DNA of 64,000 bases. It comes from Flavobacterium endoglycinae (lineage in GTDB: Bacteria > Bacteroidota > Bacteroidia > Flavobacteriales > Flavobacteriaceae). Of this stretch, positions 36,036-43,758 are shown piece by piece (the first letter of the stretch is position 1; each line of letters begins with the position of its first letter). The notes under the pieces are model-generated. The model did no database searches and was not told the DNA's origin. It worked only from the letters and a program-made list of their open reading frames with translations. Where the stretch lies: assembly GCF_017352115.1 (NCBI RefSeq), contig NZ_CP071448.1, forward strand, positions 1,178,001 through 1,242,000, read 5' to 3'. Made by a program: the position numbers and the translations under genes.

Positions 36036-36593
36036 ATGAAATTCAATTTTAATGTAAACGAAATTTTAGAATCTAAAGACATTCAATACAGTGGTATTAA
36101 TTATAACGAATCAGAATCTAAAGATTTTATCATTGATAAAACTGGAGGCGAATTTAACCTTAGGGTTTTTGCGCCTTTAGTTTTCGAACCTCTTGTAAAA
36201 AACAATCTTAATTTACCTAGTCTAAGAGTTGACGCAGTTACAGTAAATCTGAGCCGTTCTAAAATTATTAAAAAAGAAGGTGTTGAAGGAAGAGATTCAA
36301 CCATCAAAGAACATATTACAAATGGCGATTTTAGCATTTCTATCGAAGGACTTATTGCTAATGAAACCGGAGATGAATATCCAAAAGAAAAGCTTTTTTT
36401 ATTGAAACAATTTCTCAATGCCCCTTATTCTCTAAGAGTAACACATGCTATTTTAAACCGATTTGGTATTTACGAATTAGTCATTGATTCTTATTCTATT
36501 CCGTCTATTTCTGGAACAAAAAATATTCAAAAATTTACAGCCAGTGCCACATCAGATGAAACCGTCGAACTAATTATCAGAAACAATGTTTAA
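36036..36593 (+). CDS. Baseplate/tube-junction protein, DUF6046-like
   Basis: A 185-residue beta-rich protein. Features are VDAVTVNLSRSKIIKKEGVE, IKEHITNGDFSISIEGLIAN and YPKEKLFLLKQFLNAPYSLRV. This pattern matches, as far as I can recall, the DUF6046 proteins of Bacteroidetes contractile-tail loci, which probably connect hub and tube (LysM/gp53-like role). It overlaps the hub gene by 8 bases. The family name is from memory and should be confirmed by a profile search; a structural tail role is well supported by context. Confidence 0.65.
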   Translation: MKFNFNVNEILESKDIQYSGINYNESESKDFIIDKTGGEFNLRVFAPLVFEPLVKNNLNLPSLRVDAVTVNLSRSKIIKKEGVEGRDSTIKEHITNGDFSISIEGLIANETGDEYPKEKLFLLKQFLNAPYSLRVTHAILNRFGIYELVIDSYSIPSISGTKNIQKFTASATSDETVELIIRNNV

Positions 36594-37887
36594 ACTCAAT
36601 GCCAAAATTAAAGTTTATGAGACTGTACGCCTTATACCAACTCCTAAATTTTATGAATTCAATTATGTAAAAAATGTTAACATAAACAGTTCATATAAAT
36701 CGCTTACCGATACTGCCACCATCATAATGCCTCAAAAAGTATATACGGATACAAAAGGATTTGATCAAAGTCTGTTTGTGAATGCCAGCGGAGAAGAAAA
36801 AACAATTCATGATTTCTTTAAACTTGAAAATTATATCGAGATTTTTTTAGGCTATGATGGCGATTACAAACCCGCTTTTAGAGGTTATATTACAGGAGTT
36901 CAATCAGACACTAATGCAGTAATAACTTGCGAAGATGCTATGTATGCTTTTAAAAAAGTAAAAGCTGTAAAAGATAATAATGTTCAGGATAAAAAGGATA
37001 ATCTTAATATTGTGGCTGTTAATCCCGCAACAAATGTGGATAGTTTTAATCCTAAAACTTTCTTTGAAAAAAGAATCAAAGAACTAAAACTGCCTTTTAA
37101 AGTAAATGCTCTCAACGAAAACTTAGGAAATATTGTTGTGAGCAGAAATCATAGTTTAGCTCAAGTATTCGAAATGCTGAAAGATAAAGGAATTTACACT
37201 TACTTTAAGATGGAAATAACCGGCCCAGTTCTTACCATTACCAATAATCCGCAACAGCACACTCCTAACGAATTATCAAGTTTTATTGATCGCAATTTTA
37301 TCAAAAGCCCACTCGCTGGAACATTGGTCAAAAAACTTATTAATGAAGGCCTTAATCTTCTTGGCTCACAATTAAATAAAGTTGTTCAGTCTATTTCTGG
37401 AGGTTTTTCTGGAAAAGTTAATTTCAGATTCCGTCATAACATTATAGAAGATAAATTAGTAGTAGTCAACGAATCAAGCAAAAATATCCGAGTTAGAGTT
37501 GAAAAATATTTTAAAAATTCAAATACTCCCGTTTTTATCGAATTAGGAGATCCTAATGGGCAACTTTTAAAAACACACGTTTTACACAGCGATACTGAAA
37601 ATTTACCCAAAGATCCTGCATTATTTGAAAAAACAACAACAGAAATCGCCTCAGAATTGTATCAGTATGGAGCCTTAAGGGCAATGCAATCAAAGCCAAA
37701 CGGATTTGAAGGATATATTTTGACTTTTGGAGAACCTTTTGTGCGTCCGACAGATAAAGTAATTCTTGAGAATGCAAAAGACAAAGAAAAAAACGGAACT
37801 TTTCAAGTCGAAAAAGTAGAACGCAGTTATGGCGAAAACGGTTATAGACAAAAAATTTATTTAGGAAGAAGAGTCGAATCAGTTTAG
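36586..37887 (+). CDS. Tail hub protein (gpD/gp27/VgrG-hub like)
   Basis: A 433-residue baseplate hub candidate. The beta-barrel architecture is indicated by ADTATIIMPQKVY-type strands near 42-55, YIEIFLGYDGDYKPAFRGYITGVQSD (about 84-109), FEMLKDKGIYTYFKM (about 197-211) and a C-terminal GTFQVEKVERSYGENGYRQKIYLGRR. The last of these is typical of the gpD/gp27 family, where it follows a barrel that carries the spike. It starts inside the DUF6046-like gene and is followed by the OB-fold spike gene, the normal hub-spike order. Predicted to form the trimeric hub at the tube tip. Confidence 0.8.
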   Translation: MFKLNAKIKVYETVRLIPTPKFYEFNYVKNVNINSSYKSLTDTATIIMPQKVYTDTKGFDQSLFVNASGEEKTIHDFFKLENYIEIFLGYDGDYKPAFRGYITGVQSDTNAVITCEDAMYAFKKVKAVKDNNVQDKKDNLNIVAVNPATNVDSFNPKTFFEKRIKELKLPFKVNALNENLGNIVVSRNHSLAQVFEMLKDKGIYTYFKMEITGPVLTITNNPQQHTPNELSSFIDRNFIKSPLAGTLVKKLINEGLNLLGSQLNKVVQSISGGFSGKVNFRFRHNIIEDKLVVVNESSKNIRVRVEKYFKNSNTPVFIELGDPNGQLLKTHVLHSDTENLPKDPALFEKTTTEIASELYQYGALRAMQSKPNGFEGYILTFGEPFVRPTDKVILENAKDKEKNGTFQVEKVERSYGENGYRQKIYLGRRVESV

Positions 37888-37896
37888 AAAAAGAAA

Positions 37897-38742
37897 ATGG
37901 GAAATATAAAAGATTTAATAAAAAATGTCGCCAGCAGTAATCATAATATTGAAACTTTTGCGGCAAAAGTCATCGAAATAAATAAAGAAGAAGAATCTCT
38001 TCATAATCCCGAAGATGCTTACACTGTAAACATTATGCGAGCTGACGGCGCCATTATTAAAAATGTGCGCCTAAAAGCTTCTATTCAGGATTTAGAACAA
38101 GGAATTATTACCATTCCAAAAAAAGATAGTTGGGTTTTGGCTTCTATTATTGATGGAGTTGAAACGAGAGCGTTTATTTCGCAGTTTTCGGAAATTGAAC
38201 GCACATTTGTTCGTTTCAAAAACGATAACAATCAATATTTCGAAATTGATATTGATTCTAATAGATTTCAAATGTTATTTAAAGAAAAAGAGGGGGGAGA
38301 AACTGAAACAACAATTGAAAAACCTTCTTATAAAAACCTTGCTCAAATAGAATTCTCTGGAAAAAATCAAAATATTAGCGCTTCTTTCTATGATGAAAAC
38401 GGAAAAGAAATTTCAAAAAATACTTTCAATATTAATGAACAAAAAATTAGCATTAATCAAGATAGCACAATTTTCAGTTTAAAAGATAAAGAGACAAAAG
38501 TTACTATAAAAGATGGTTTTGAAACTTTTATTTCTGATGCTAAAATTTCCTTTAAAAAAGACGATTTAAATTTTGAAATAGATGATAAATTTAAAATTAA
38601 TGCTGGAGGTAAAAACTTATTAACTGAATTAGAAAATCTTATAACAGAAATTTCAAATATTGTAGTGGTTCAGGGGGTTGGACCTAATGTAGGAAATCTA
38701 ATTACAATCAAATCCAATTTAAAAAATTTATTAAAAACTTAA
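37897..38742 (+). CDS. Baseplate spike protein with OB-fold (gp5/gpV/VgrG-like)
   Basis: A 281-residue spike candidate. Residues about 20-100 give an OB-fold-like start (FAAKVIEINKEEES...YTVNIMRADGAIIKNVRLKA...WVLASIIDGVETRAFI). Then comes a repetitive beta stretch (about 105-245) with short strands such as FEIDIDSNRFQMLFKEKE and QKISINQDSTIFSLKDKETK, as in a triple-stranded beta-helix needle. The C-terminus (LLTELENLITEISNIVVVQGVGPNVGNLITI) is typical of the end of phage-type spike proteins. No enzymatic domain. It would puncture the outer membrane on contraction and could carry a tip protein or effector. Confidence 0.78.
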   Translation: MGNIKDLIKNVASSNHNIETFAAKVIEINKEEESLHNPEDAYTVNIMRADGAIIKNVRLKASIQDLEQGIITIPKKDSWVLASIIDGVETRAFISQFSEIERTFVRFKNDNNQYFEIDIDSNRFQMLFKEKEGGETETTIEKPSYKNLAQIEFSGKNQNISASFYDENGKEISKNTFNINEQKISINQDSTIFSLKDKETKVTIKDGFETFISDAKISFKKDDLNFEIDDKFKINAGGKNLLTELENLITEISNIVVVQGVGPNVGNLITIKSNLKNLLKT

Positions 38743-38745
38743 AGA

Positions 38746-38994
38746 ATGGCATTAGCAACACCTTTATTAGAAGATGCAATTTTAGCTGCATTTGAAGAGA
38801 GCTCAAAAATAACAGTTGATACAGATAGCAGCTCAGACAATTCAACTAAATCAAAAAAAGCGAGAAAAGACACGGCAAAAGCACTCGCAAAAGCTATTGA
38901 AGAATTTGTAAAATCTGGTACTGTAACTACTACAGTAACAACAACCGGAAGTGCATCAGCGCAAACAGGAACAGGAACAGGAAACATTTCATAA
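38746..38994 (+). CDS. Small Thr/Ser-rich tail protein
   Basis: An 82-residue protein, last gene of the hub/spike operon, starting 3 nt after the spike stop. The helical Lys/Ala part (SKKARKDTAKALAKAIEEFV) is followed by the Gly/Thr/Ser tail VTTTVTTTGSASAQTGTGTG. Short proteins of this composition stand beside the spike in many tail operons. It could be a tip or tube-plug component. A strong terminator follows. Confidence 0.6.
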   Translation: MALATPLLEDAILAAFEESSKITVDTDSSSDNSTKSKKARKDTAKALAKAIEEFVKSGTVTTTVTTTGSASAQTGTGTGNIS

Positions 38995-39011
38995 TTCGTT
39001 TCTACAAATCG

Positions 39012-39052
39012 TAAAAATACCTCTTGATATTGAACTTCAAGAGGTATTTTTA
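39012..39052. terminator. Bidirectional hairpin terminator
   Basis: A 16-bp perfect stem, TAAAAATACCTCTTGA with TCAAGAGGTATTTTTA, between the convergent small tail gene and the repressor gene, with A and T tracts on opposite sides. Confidence 0.9.
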
Positions 39053-39079
39053 TTTTAAAATTTTTATAAATTAGAAATA

Positions 39080-39883
39080 TTAATTCAACTTCTTTTTTAA
39101 AGCCTCTTCCAATTCAAAATATTTACTTTCAAGAGCATGAAGTTTTTCATAAACATTGATTGGATCTGGCATTTGTCTCGAAGCATACATACTAGCGTAC
39201 CAAACTTCCAGAATATCTTCGGCATAAATAGAGTACATTGGGTAATTTCCGTCTCGGTTATCTGATTTTAGAATTAGTTTTCCACTTTCTCTGATTCTGT
39301 TTAAAACCCTCTTTACCACTACTCCATCATTTTTGCTGACAATTACATAAATTCTTCCGTCAAGAATATCATCAAAATTATCTACATATTTCCCGAAAAG
39401 ATAATCGCCGTCATGTATTGTAGTTGACATCGAATTTCCTTTGATTTCAAAACATCTGTAAGTACCATTCTTAAGCATAGGCATACTAAACGAAGGAAGA
39501 CTTTCCATATACTCTGGATCAGCGTAGCCATCTAAATATCCTGCTCGGGCTTTTACTCCCACAAAATTAATGTTTTCATCTCCTTCTTCATTTACGGTTA
39601 TAACTTTTGGTATATGCAGGCTAACAGCATTACTAGACTTATTACTTGCAAAAATATCTTCACTGTTTCCAAAAAAATATTCTGGGTTTACATGACAATG
39701 TGTAATAATACTTTGAAGAAGATCAAAACCTGGTTTGGTTCTCTTTCTTTCTCCATCGGCTTGTAATCTTCCAATCGTGATACTATCTATGGTTGTGCTT
39801 GTAACTCCAATTAACTTTGCAAATGAATTATTATTTAACTTCATTTCCTCTATAATACGTCTTATTTTATCATGTATTTCCAT
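39080..39883 (-). CDS. LexA/CI-like repressor: XRE-type HTH plus S24 peptidase
   Basis: A 267-residue self-cleaving-type repressor. The N-terminal HTH (about 1-65, NSFAKLIGVTSTTIDSITIGR) binds DNA. The C-terminal S24 domain has Ser151 in IKGNSMSTT and Lys191 in VVVKRVL, the complete catalytic dyad. The KARAGYLDG segment offers an Ala114-Gly115 cleavage bond of the LexA/CI type. The protein ends in a coiled, Lys/Glu-rich tail. It is divergent from the unit at 40165, with many ACATAT motifs in the spacer. By analogy with pyocins and prophages, RecA-stimulated cleavage would derepress the tail genes; this is inference from an intact active site. Confidence 0.88.
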   Translation of the reverse strand: MEIHDKIRRIIEEMKLNNNSFAKLIGVTSTTIDSITIGRLQADGERKRTKPGFDLLQSIITHCHVNPEYFFGNSEDIFASNKSSNAVSLHIPKVITVNEEGDENINFVGVKARAGYLDGYADPEYMESLPSFSMPMLKNGTYRCFEIKGNSMSTTIHDGDYLFGKYVDNFDDILDGRIYVIVSKNDGVVVKRVLNRIRESGKLILKSDNRDGNYPMYSIYAEDILEVWYASMYASRQMPDPINVYEKLHALESKYFELEEALKKKLN

Positions 39884-39904
39884 TTTGCAACTCGTTTTTA
39901 CATT

Positions 39905-40140
39905 GTGTAATATGTTTTACTTAAAGCTAAACTTCAAGTATATGTTGCAAAACTACATAATATGTGCGATATAACCACACTTTTTCATAATAATTTTATA
40001 ATTAATTGAAAATCAATGATTTTTTAACTATAAAAATGTGTTTTTTACTACATATTATAAATCAGCACGTTAAATCATATTACTGAAACTATTGCGTATT
40101 TAACTGTAATATGTTTGCTAAATTAAAACATATGTTTTAA
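39905..40140. promoter_or_regulatory. Cluster of ATATGT/ACATAT operator-like motifs
   Basis: At least six ATATGT or ACATAT hexamers lie in the 281-bp divergent spacer, another overlaps the 40165 start codon, and there is an 18-bp perfect palindrome TTAAAACATATGTTTTAA at 40123-40140. The palindrome overlaps the first three bases of the -7 box TAAATTTG (40138-40145), so a bound dimer would block that promoter. They are the best candidates for repressor binding sites, one group near each start. Confidence 0.65.
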
Positions 40141-40147
40141 ATTTGCT
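40083..40147 (+). promoter_or_regulatory. Tail-regulon promoter element, unit 40165-40991
   Basis: CTGAAACTAT at 40083-40092, a 45-nt gap, then TAAATTTGCT at 40138-40147, an exact TAnnTTTG -7 box. It is the only copy that also carries the repressor palindrome. Confidence 0.75.
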
Positions 40148-40164
40148 TAAAAATAATCCAACAT

Positions 40165-40740
40165 ATGATTTTAAAACAATTTTATACCGAAAAGAAAAAT
40201 GCTATTCAAACAGAATTTAATTCTGAAGCATTAACAGTTCATTTATACAGTGATAGTATTTTTAAAACAACTATAGAAAACCCGATAATTATGTTTAAGT
40301 ATGACAACATATCTTGGGAAACCTCTTCAGAAAAAAATTATAAAGCCGATGTTTCTTTTTGTATTTATGTTGTAATGCCAATTGGAACTATTCTTTCATC
40401 AAATTACGAAGAAGTATTTGATATTGCTCAGCGTATCGACAAATCTATCTTATTAGCGAACAGCAGCAATGCATTTATTGACACTAATTCTACTTTTAAA
40501 GTTAAAGAAAAACAATATAATAATGAGTATGATTATTGGAATAAAAACGATTATTTCATTTGGGAGATTACATACAAAACAACTTTGATTGAAAACACTC
40601 TAAAGAAGAAATACATCCTTTTCAATAACGGATTAAGTAATGAAGAATTAGAAGAACTTGGATACAATTTGACTTCAGGAATAATTGGAATAAATCCAAA
40701 TCAAGTTGAGGGAAATGTTGATTTAAGCACCAATCCCTGA
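40165..40740 (+). CDS. Tail terminator/completion-like protein
   Basis: A 191-residue protein. The compact alpha/beta first part (LKQFYTEKKNAIQTEFNSEALTVHLYSDS...YKADVSFCIYVVMPIG) and the YEEVFDIAQRIDKSILLANS segment fit phage tail-terminator (gpU-like) proteins, which cap the tube and sheath. It also sits immediately upstream of the sheath and tube genes, where a terminator is expected. A C-terminal extension (about 150-191) reads GLSNEELEELGYNLTSGIIG. The exact family was not recognised with certainty. The ATG lies in an AACATATG motif of the repressor spacer. Confidence 0.55.
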   Translation: MILKQFYTEKKNAIQTEFNSEALTVHLYSDSIFKTTIENPIIMFKYDNISWETSSEKNYKADVSFCIYVVMPIGTILSSNYEEVFDIAQRIDKSILLANSSNAFIDTNSTFKVKEKQYNNEYDYWNKNDYFIWEITYKTTLIENTLKKKYILFNNGLSNEELEELGYNLTSGIIGINPNQVEGNVDLSTNP

Positions 40741-40811
40741 TCTGAAAGAACTGCAGCACAACTTTACAACACCATTAAAATAAAAAAAGCATATATTCAA
40801 AACTTGAAATC

Positions 40812-40991
40812 ATGAAAAGAAGCAGAACATTATTAGACAAAAGGAGAGATTACGTTATGAACTATATTAACAGTAATCAAGCCAAACAAATGAAAGTTGT
40901 AGTTGCAGAACTTTCAGATACTTTGTTCCTTACAGAACGCACTATTTATACAATAATAAACGAAGGACTCAACACAGAAGCTAAAGCCTAA
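40812..40991 (+). CDS. Small HTH protein, candidate regulator
   Basis: A 59-residue protein starting MKRSRTLLDKRRDYV. VVVAELSDTLFLTERTIYTI has the spacing of a helix-turn-helix (helix, turn, then LTERTIYTII as recognition helix). It lies 71 nt after the terminator-like gene and directly before the sheath operon promoter element, whose upstream box starts 5 nt after its stop. A small DNA-binding protein made under repressor control would be a natural activator of the shared CTGAAACTAC promoters; this is inference. Confidence 0.6.
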   Translation: MKRSRTLLDKRRDYVMNYINSNQAKQMKVVVAELSDTLFLTERTIYTIINEGLNTEAKA

Positions 40992-40995
40992 AGTA

Positions 40996-41059
40996 TTGAA
41001 ACTACAGGCTTTGTCACTTCAAAAAATTGGAAAGAGAAACATCGAATCTTAAATTTGTT
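40996..41059 (+). promoter_or_regulatory. Tail-regulon promoter element, sheath operon
   Basis: TTGAAACTAC at 40996-41005, a 44-nt gap, then TAAATTTGTT at 41050-41059 with an exact TAnnTTTG core. About 220 nt of leader RNA would precede the sheath ATG. Confidence 0.75.
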
Positions 41060-41282
41060 CCCGTAACAAAATATAATTACCGCTCGGCCGAAGGTAAAAT
41101 TGAACTAAAGAACCGCATATTTTAAAAGATTCAAAACTAACAATCCAGGGTTTTGGATTAAGAATCACAATCTCATTTTTAGCTACATACGCGAACACGT
41201 TTTACTACTTGTTCAAGTCACTTTTTTGCTCATTTTCAGCAAAACCAAAACATATTTTTAAACATTTAAAACAATTTATATT
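41060..41282 (+). other. Long leader of the sheath operon
   Basis: 223 bp with no ATG-initiated ORF. It contains small hairpins: AATCC...GGATT near 41140-41158 and TTTTGC...GCAAAA near 41225-41245, the second shortly before the start codon. One frame from about 41000 to 41114 reads like coding sequence (KFVPVTKYNYRSAEGKIELK) but lacks a start; it may be a gene remnant. Confidence 0.4.
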
Positions 41283-42608
41283 ATGAGTACATTAAACGAT
41301 GTAGTAATTAACAAGTTATCAGGCGGATTAGGAAGAAGAAATCCTGAACAGGATATGGTTTCAGGATTGCTTTTTACTGGAGAAGAAACTTCAGACTTAA
41401 AATTTAACAAAATCGAACGTTTAGCTTCATTAGAAGATGCCGAAACTCTGGGCATTACAGAAAACTATGATATTAACGGACAATCTGCTTATTACCAAAT
41501 TCAGCAGTTTTTTAGAATGAATCCTTCTGGAGATTTGTATGTTATGCTTGTTGACGCGGCAACTTACGCTGAAACTGTACAAAAAGCAATGGATATGCAG
41601 GAAAAAGCGAATGGAAATATTCGTCAAATGGCAATTATTTGCTCAAAAGCCACCACATTTGCTCAAACAAAAGCGGCAGTAAATACTGCACAAGAACAAG
41701 CAGATCTTGCATACGTTGATTACATGCCATTTGAAATCATTTTAGAAGGAAAAGGTTTTGATACCGCAACAGAAGCTACTTCGCCATCATTAGTAGGGAC
41801 AAGTTCAAACGTATCTGTCGTAGTTGCTATAGATGCTGAAAAAGCGTTTGAGCAAAAATTAATTCAAAAAGACACTAATAAAGCATACACTTTAGCACCA
41901 GACGAGGAACTCGTAACTTCACAAAGTTCTACAGGTGTTTACAATGTAAAAAATGCTGGCGGTCTAAAAAAGAATGGCTCAATTGTTCTTGAATTTGTAT
42001 TCAAAGACTCATACAAAAACACTGCGGCAGTTGGATTAGCTCTAGGCGCTTTATCTAAAGCAAAAGTTTCTGAAAACATAGCTTGGATCGAAAAATTTAA
42101 CCTTACTGGTAACGGTTTTGCAAAGCCAGGTTTTGTAGGCGGAAAAGAAATTAAATCACTTGGAGATTTAAGAACACTAAACGAGAAAAGATACATTTTT
42201 ACACAAACTCACACTGGTTTAGCTGGAGTTTATTTTAACGACAGCCATACTTGTACAGCAGGAACTTCAGACTTCGCTTACATCGAAAACAACCGTACTG
42301 TAAACAAAGCAACCCGCTTATTACGCACTGCTTTATTACCAAAATTAGCTTCTCCTGTTCTGGTTGATATTGATGGCAAATTACCTCAATCTGTTTCTAA
42401 AAGCTTCGAAGATTTATGCAGAAATGCTTTAGAGGGAATGGTTGCTAATCAGGAAGTATCTTCATTTGATGTTTATGTAGATCCTAAACAAAATATTCTG
42501 GCAACTTCTGAATTAAAAGTAAAAGCTGAAATTACTCCAGTTGGAACAGCTCGTAAAATTATGGTCGATTTAGGATTCAAAAACCCTTTTGGAATTAATC
42601 AAGCGTAA
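41283..42608 (+). CDS. Contractile tail sheath protein (DUF2586-like)
   Basis: A 441-residue sheath protein. Features are the N-terminal LNDVVINKLSGGLGRRNPEQ, an alpha/beta domain (MQEKANGNIRQMAIICSKATTFAQTKAA), an inserted variable region about 170-235, and the conserved C-terminal core FNDSHTCTAGTSDFAYIENNRTVNKATRLLRTALLPKLASPVLVD. That core supplies the interlocking arms of the sheath mesh. The family resembles DUF2586, the Bacteroidetes sheath group (name from memory). It is the first gene of its operon, after a long leader, and is followed by the tube gene. The sheath's presence shows the particle contracts. Confidence 0.85.
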   Translation: MSTLNDVVINKLSGGLGRRNPEQDMVSGLLFTGEETSDLKFNKIERLASLEDAETLGITENYDINGQSAYYQIQQFFRMNPSGDLYVMLVDAATYAETVQKAMDMQEKANGNIRQMAIICSKATTFAQTKAAVNTAQEQADLAYVDYMPFEIILEGKGFDTATEATSPSLVGTSSNVSVVVAIDAEKAFEQKLIQKDTNKAYTLAPDEELVTSQSSTGVYNVKNAGGLKKNGSIVLEFVFKDSYKNTAAVGLALGALSKAKVSENIAWIEKFNLTGNGFAKPGFVGGKEIKSLGDLRTLNEKRYIFTQTHTGLAGVYFNDSHTCTAGTSDFAYIENNRTVNKATRLLRTALLPKLASPVLVDIDGKLPQSVSKSFEDLCRNALEGMVANQEVSSFDVYVDPKQNILATSELKVKAEITPVGTARKIMVDLGFKNPFGINQA

Positions 42609-42707
42609 TTTCAAAAATTACATTTTCTACTTTTTAATATTAAACAATATTATGATATGATAGCTGCTGAGCGTTATATCAAACATTCAAACAAATAAAA
42701 GCACACT

Positions 42708-43133
42708 ATGAATAAATTGCCATTAATTAACGGACAACAACACAGCTGGTCATCTATCGAAGTAAGTATTGCAGGTAATATTGTTACTGGTATTACAGCC
42801 GTAAACTACAGTGATTCAGTTTCTAAAGAAAACCATTACGGAGCCGGCGACATGCCTGTTCACAGGGGTAGAGGAAAATACGAGGCAAAAGCTTCGATCA
42901 CTTTATACAATTATGAGGTTGAAGCTATTTTAGCCGCTTTACCAAAAGGACAGAGATTACAAGACATCAACCCTTTCAGTATTATTGTAAGTTATTTAGA
43001 TGATAGCAATGAAGTAATTACGCATACAGTGAGAAATTGCGAATTCAACTCAAACAGTAGAGGAATCGGCCAGGGAGACACTAAAATTGCTGTTTTTTTC
43101 GATTTAATCTGTTCTCACATTGAGTGGAACTAA
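42708..43133 (+). CDS. Tail tube protein
   Basis: A 141-residue tube protein. The beta-barrel pattern is LINGQQHSWSSIEVSIAGNI, ITAVNYSDSVSKENHYGAGD, GRGKYEAKASITLYNYEVEA and a C-terminal KIAVFFDLICSHIEWN, which is typical of Hcp/gp19-like tube subunits. It follows the sheath by 99 nt. Rings of this protein would form the inner needle around which the sheath contracts, so it must be made in large amounts, consistent with its second place in the operon and with the terminator-like hairpin that follows it. Confidence 0.82.
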   Translation: MNKLPLINGQQHSWSSIEVSIAGNIVTGITAVNYSDSVSKENHYGAGDMPVHRGRGKYEAKASITLYNYEVEAILAALPKGQRLQDINPFSIIVSYLDDSNEVITHTVRNCEFNSNSRGIGQGDTKIAVFFDLICSHIEWN

Positions 43134-43303
43134 TCTGCTAAAACCACTTCCTTAAACCATAAAACAGTTTTAAAACCGGCTCCAAAGAGGAAACCAATCT
43201 TATCGCGTTACGCAAAAAAGAAGTTCAACTCAACATGATTTTTGCAAGCAACTATTTTACATGCTCTTCTGGCAGTCCGTTTTAAACTGTTTACTTTCTT
43301 CAG

Positions 43304-43353
43304 AAGGCTGCCTTGAGCATTTCGTCCTGAAATACAGCTCAGGCAGCTTTTTT
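43304..43353 (+). terminator. Terminator-like hairpin between tube and chaperone genes
   Basis: GCTGCCTTGAGC (43307-43318) pairs with GCTCAGGCAGC (43337-43347), with one bulged T, and is followed by TTTTTT (43348-43353). It sits 21 nt before the chaperone ATG. If leaky, it would attenuate genes downstream of sheath and tube. Confidence 0.8.
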
Positions 43354-43374
43354 CTAATAAAAATCCTTTTCAAC

Positions 43375-43719
43375 ATGAAAAAAATAACATCAGAGAAAAC
43401 CGAAGTTCTTGACGGAAATATAACCCAAGCACAATTCAACCAGTGGAAATACAAACATAAAAAAGTAGTCAAACTCACTATCAAAGATGACGATGATACT
43501 ACCCTTTTTGCTTATTTCAAAAAACCAGACATCAGCATTCGTTCTGCTGTATTGCAAGCTTCAAAAATGGACGAATTTAAAGCACTTGAAGTTCTTTTCA
43601 AAAATTGTTATCTAGGCGGTGACGGTAAAATCGAACAAGAAGACGATTTACGCCTTAACATCACTACAGCATTTTCAGATCATATTCAGCCAAAACCTGT
43701 AAAAGTAGAAATTCTTTAA
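43375..43719 (+). CDS. Tail assembly chaperone-like protein, short paralogue
   Basis: A 114-residue soluble protein from the ATG at 43375. The frame extends upstream to 43261, but that part would translate the hairpin and is unlikely. KVVKLTIKDDDDTTLFAYFKKP and FKALEVLFKNCYLGGDGKIE match the longer paralogue at 35545. Its position straight after the tube gene is that of the tail assembly chaperone in contractile phages, which normally precedes the tape measure. Here the toxin/immunity island follows instead. Confidence 0.65.
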   Translation: MKKITSEKTEVLDGNITQAQFNQWKYKHKKVVKLTIKDDDDTTLFAYFKKPDISIRSAVLQASKMDEFKALEVLFKNCYLGGDGKIEQEDDLRLNITTAFSDHIQPKPVKVEIL

Positions 43720-43758
43720 AAAAGCATCTTTTTATCCCTTTCTGTAAAACCCAAAATC

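Noticed and set aside
38739..38987. Minus-strand ORF mirroring the small tail protein
   Set aside because: An antisense shadow of the 38746 gene in low-complexity sequence; no motif or context support.
41000..41114. Coding-like frame in the sheath leader
   Set aside because: Reads plausibly (FVPVTKYNYRSAEGKIELKN) but has no ATG, overlaps the -7 box, and starts only after a stop at 40997; at most a gene remnant.
43261..43374. Longer start of the short chaperone-like protein
   Set aside because: The extension would translate the strong terminator-like hairpin and gives a hydrophobic/Cys-rich stretch unlike the paralogue; ATG at 43375 is better.
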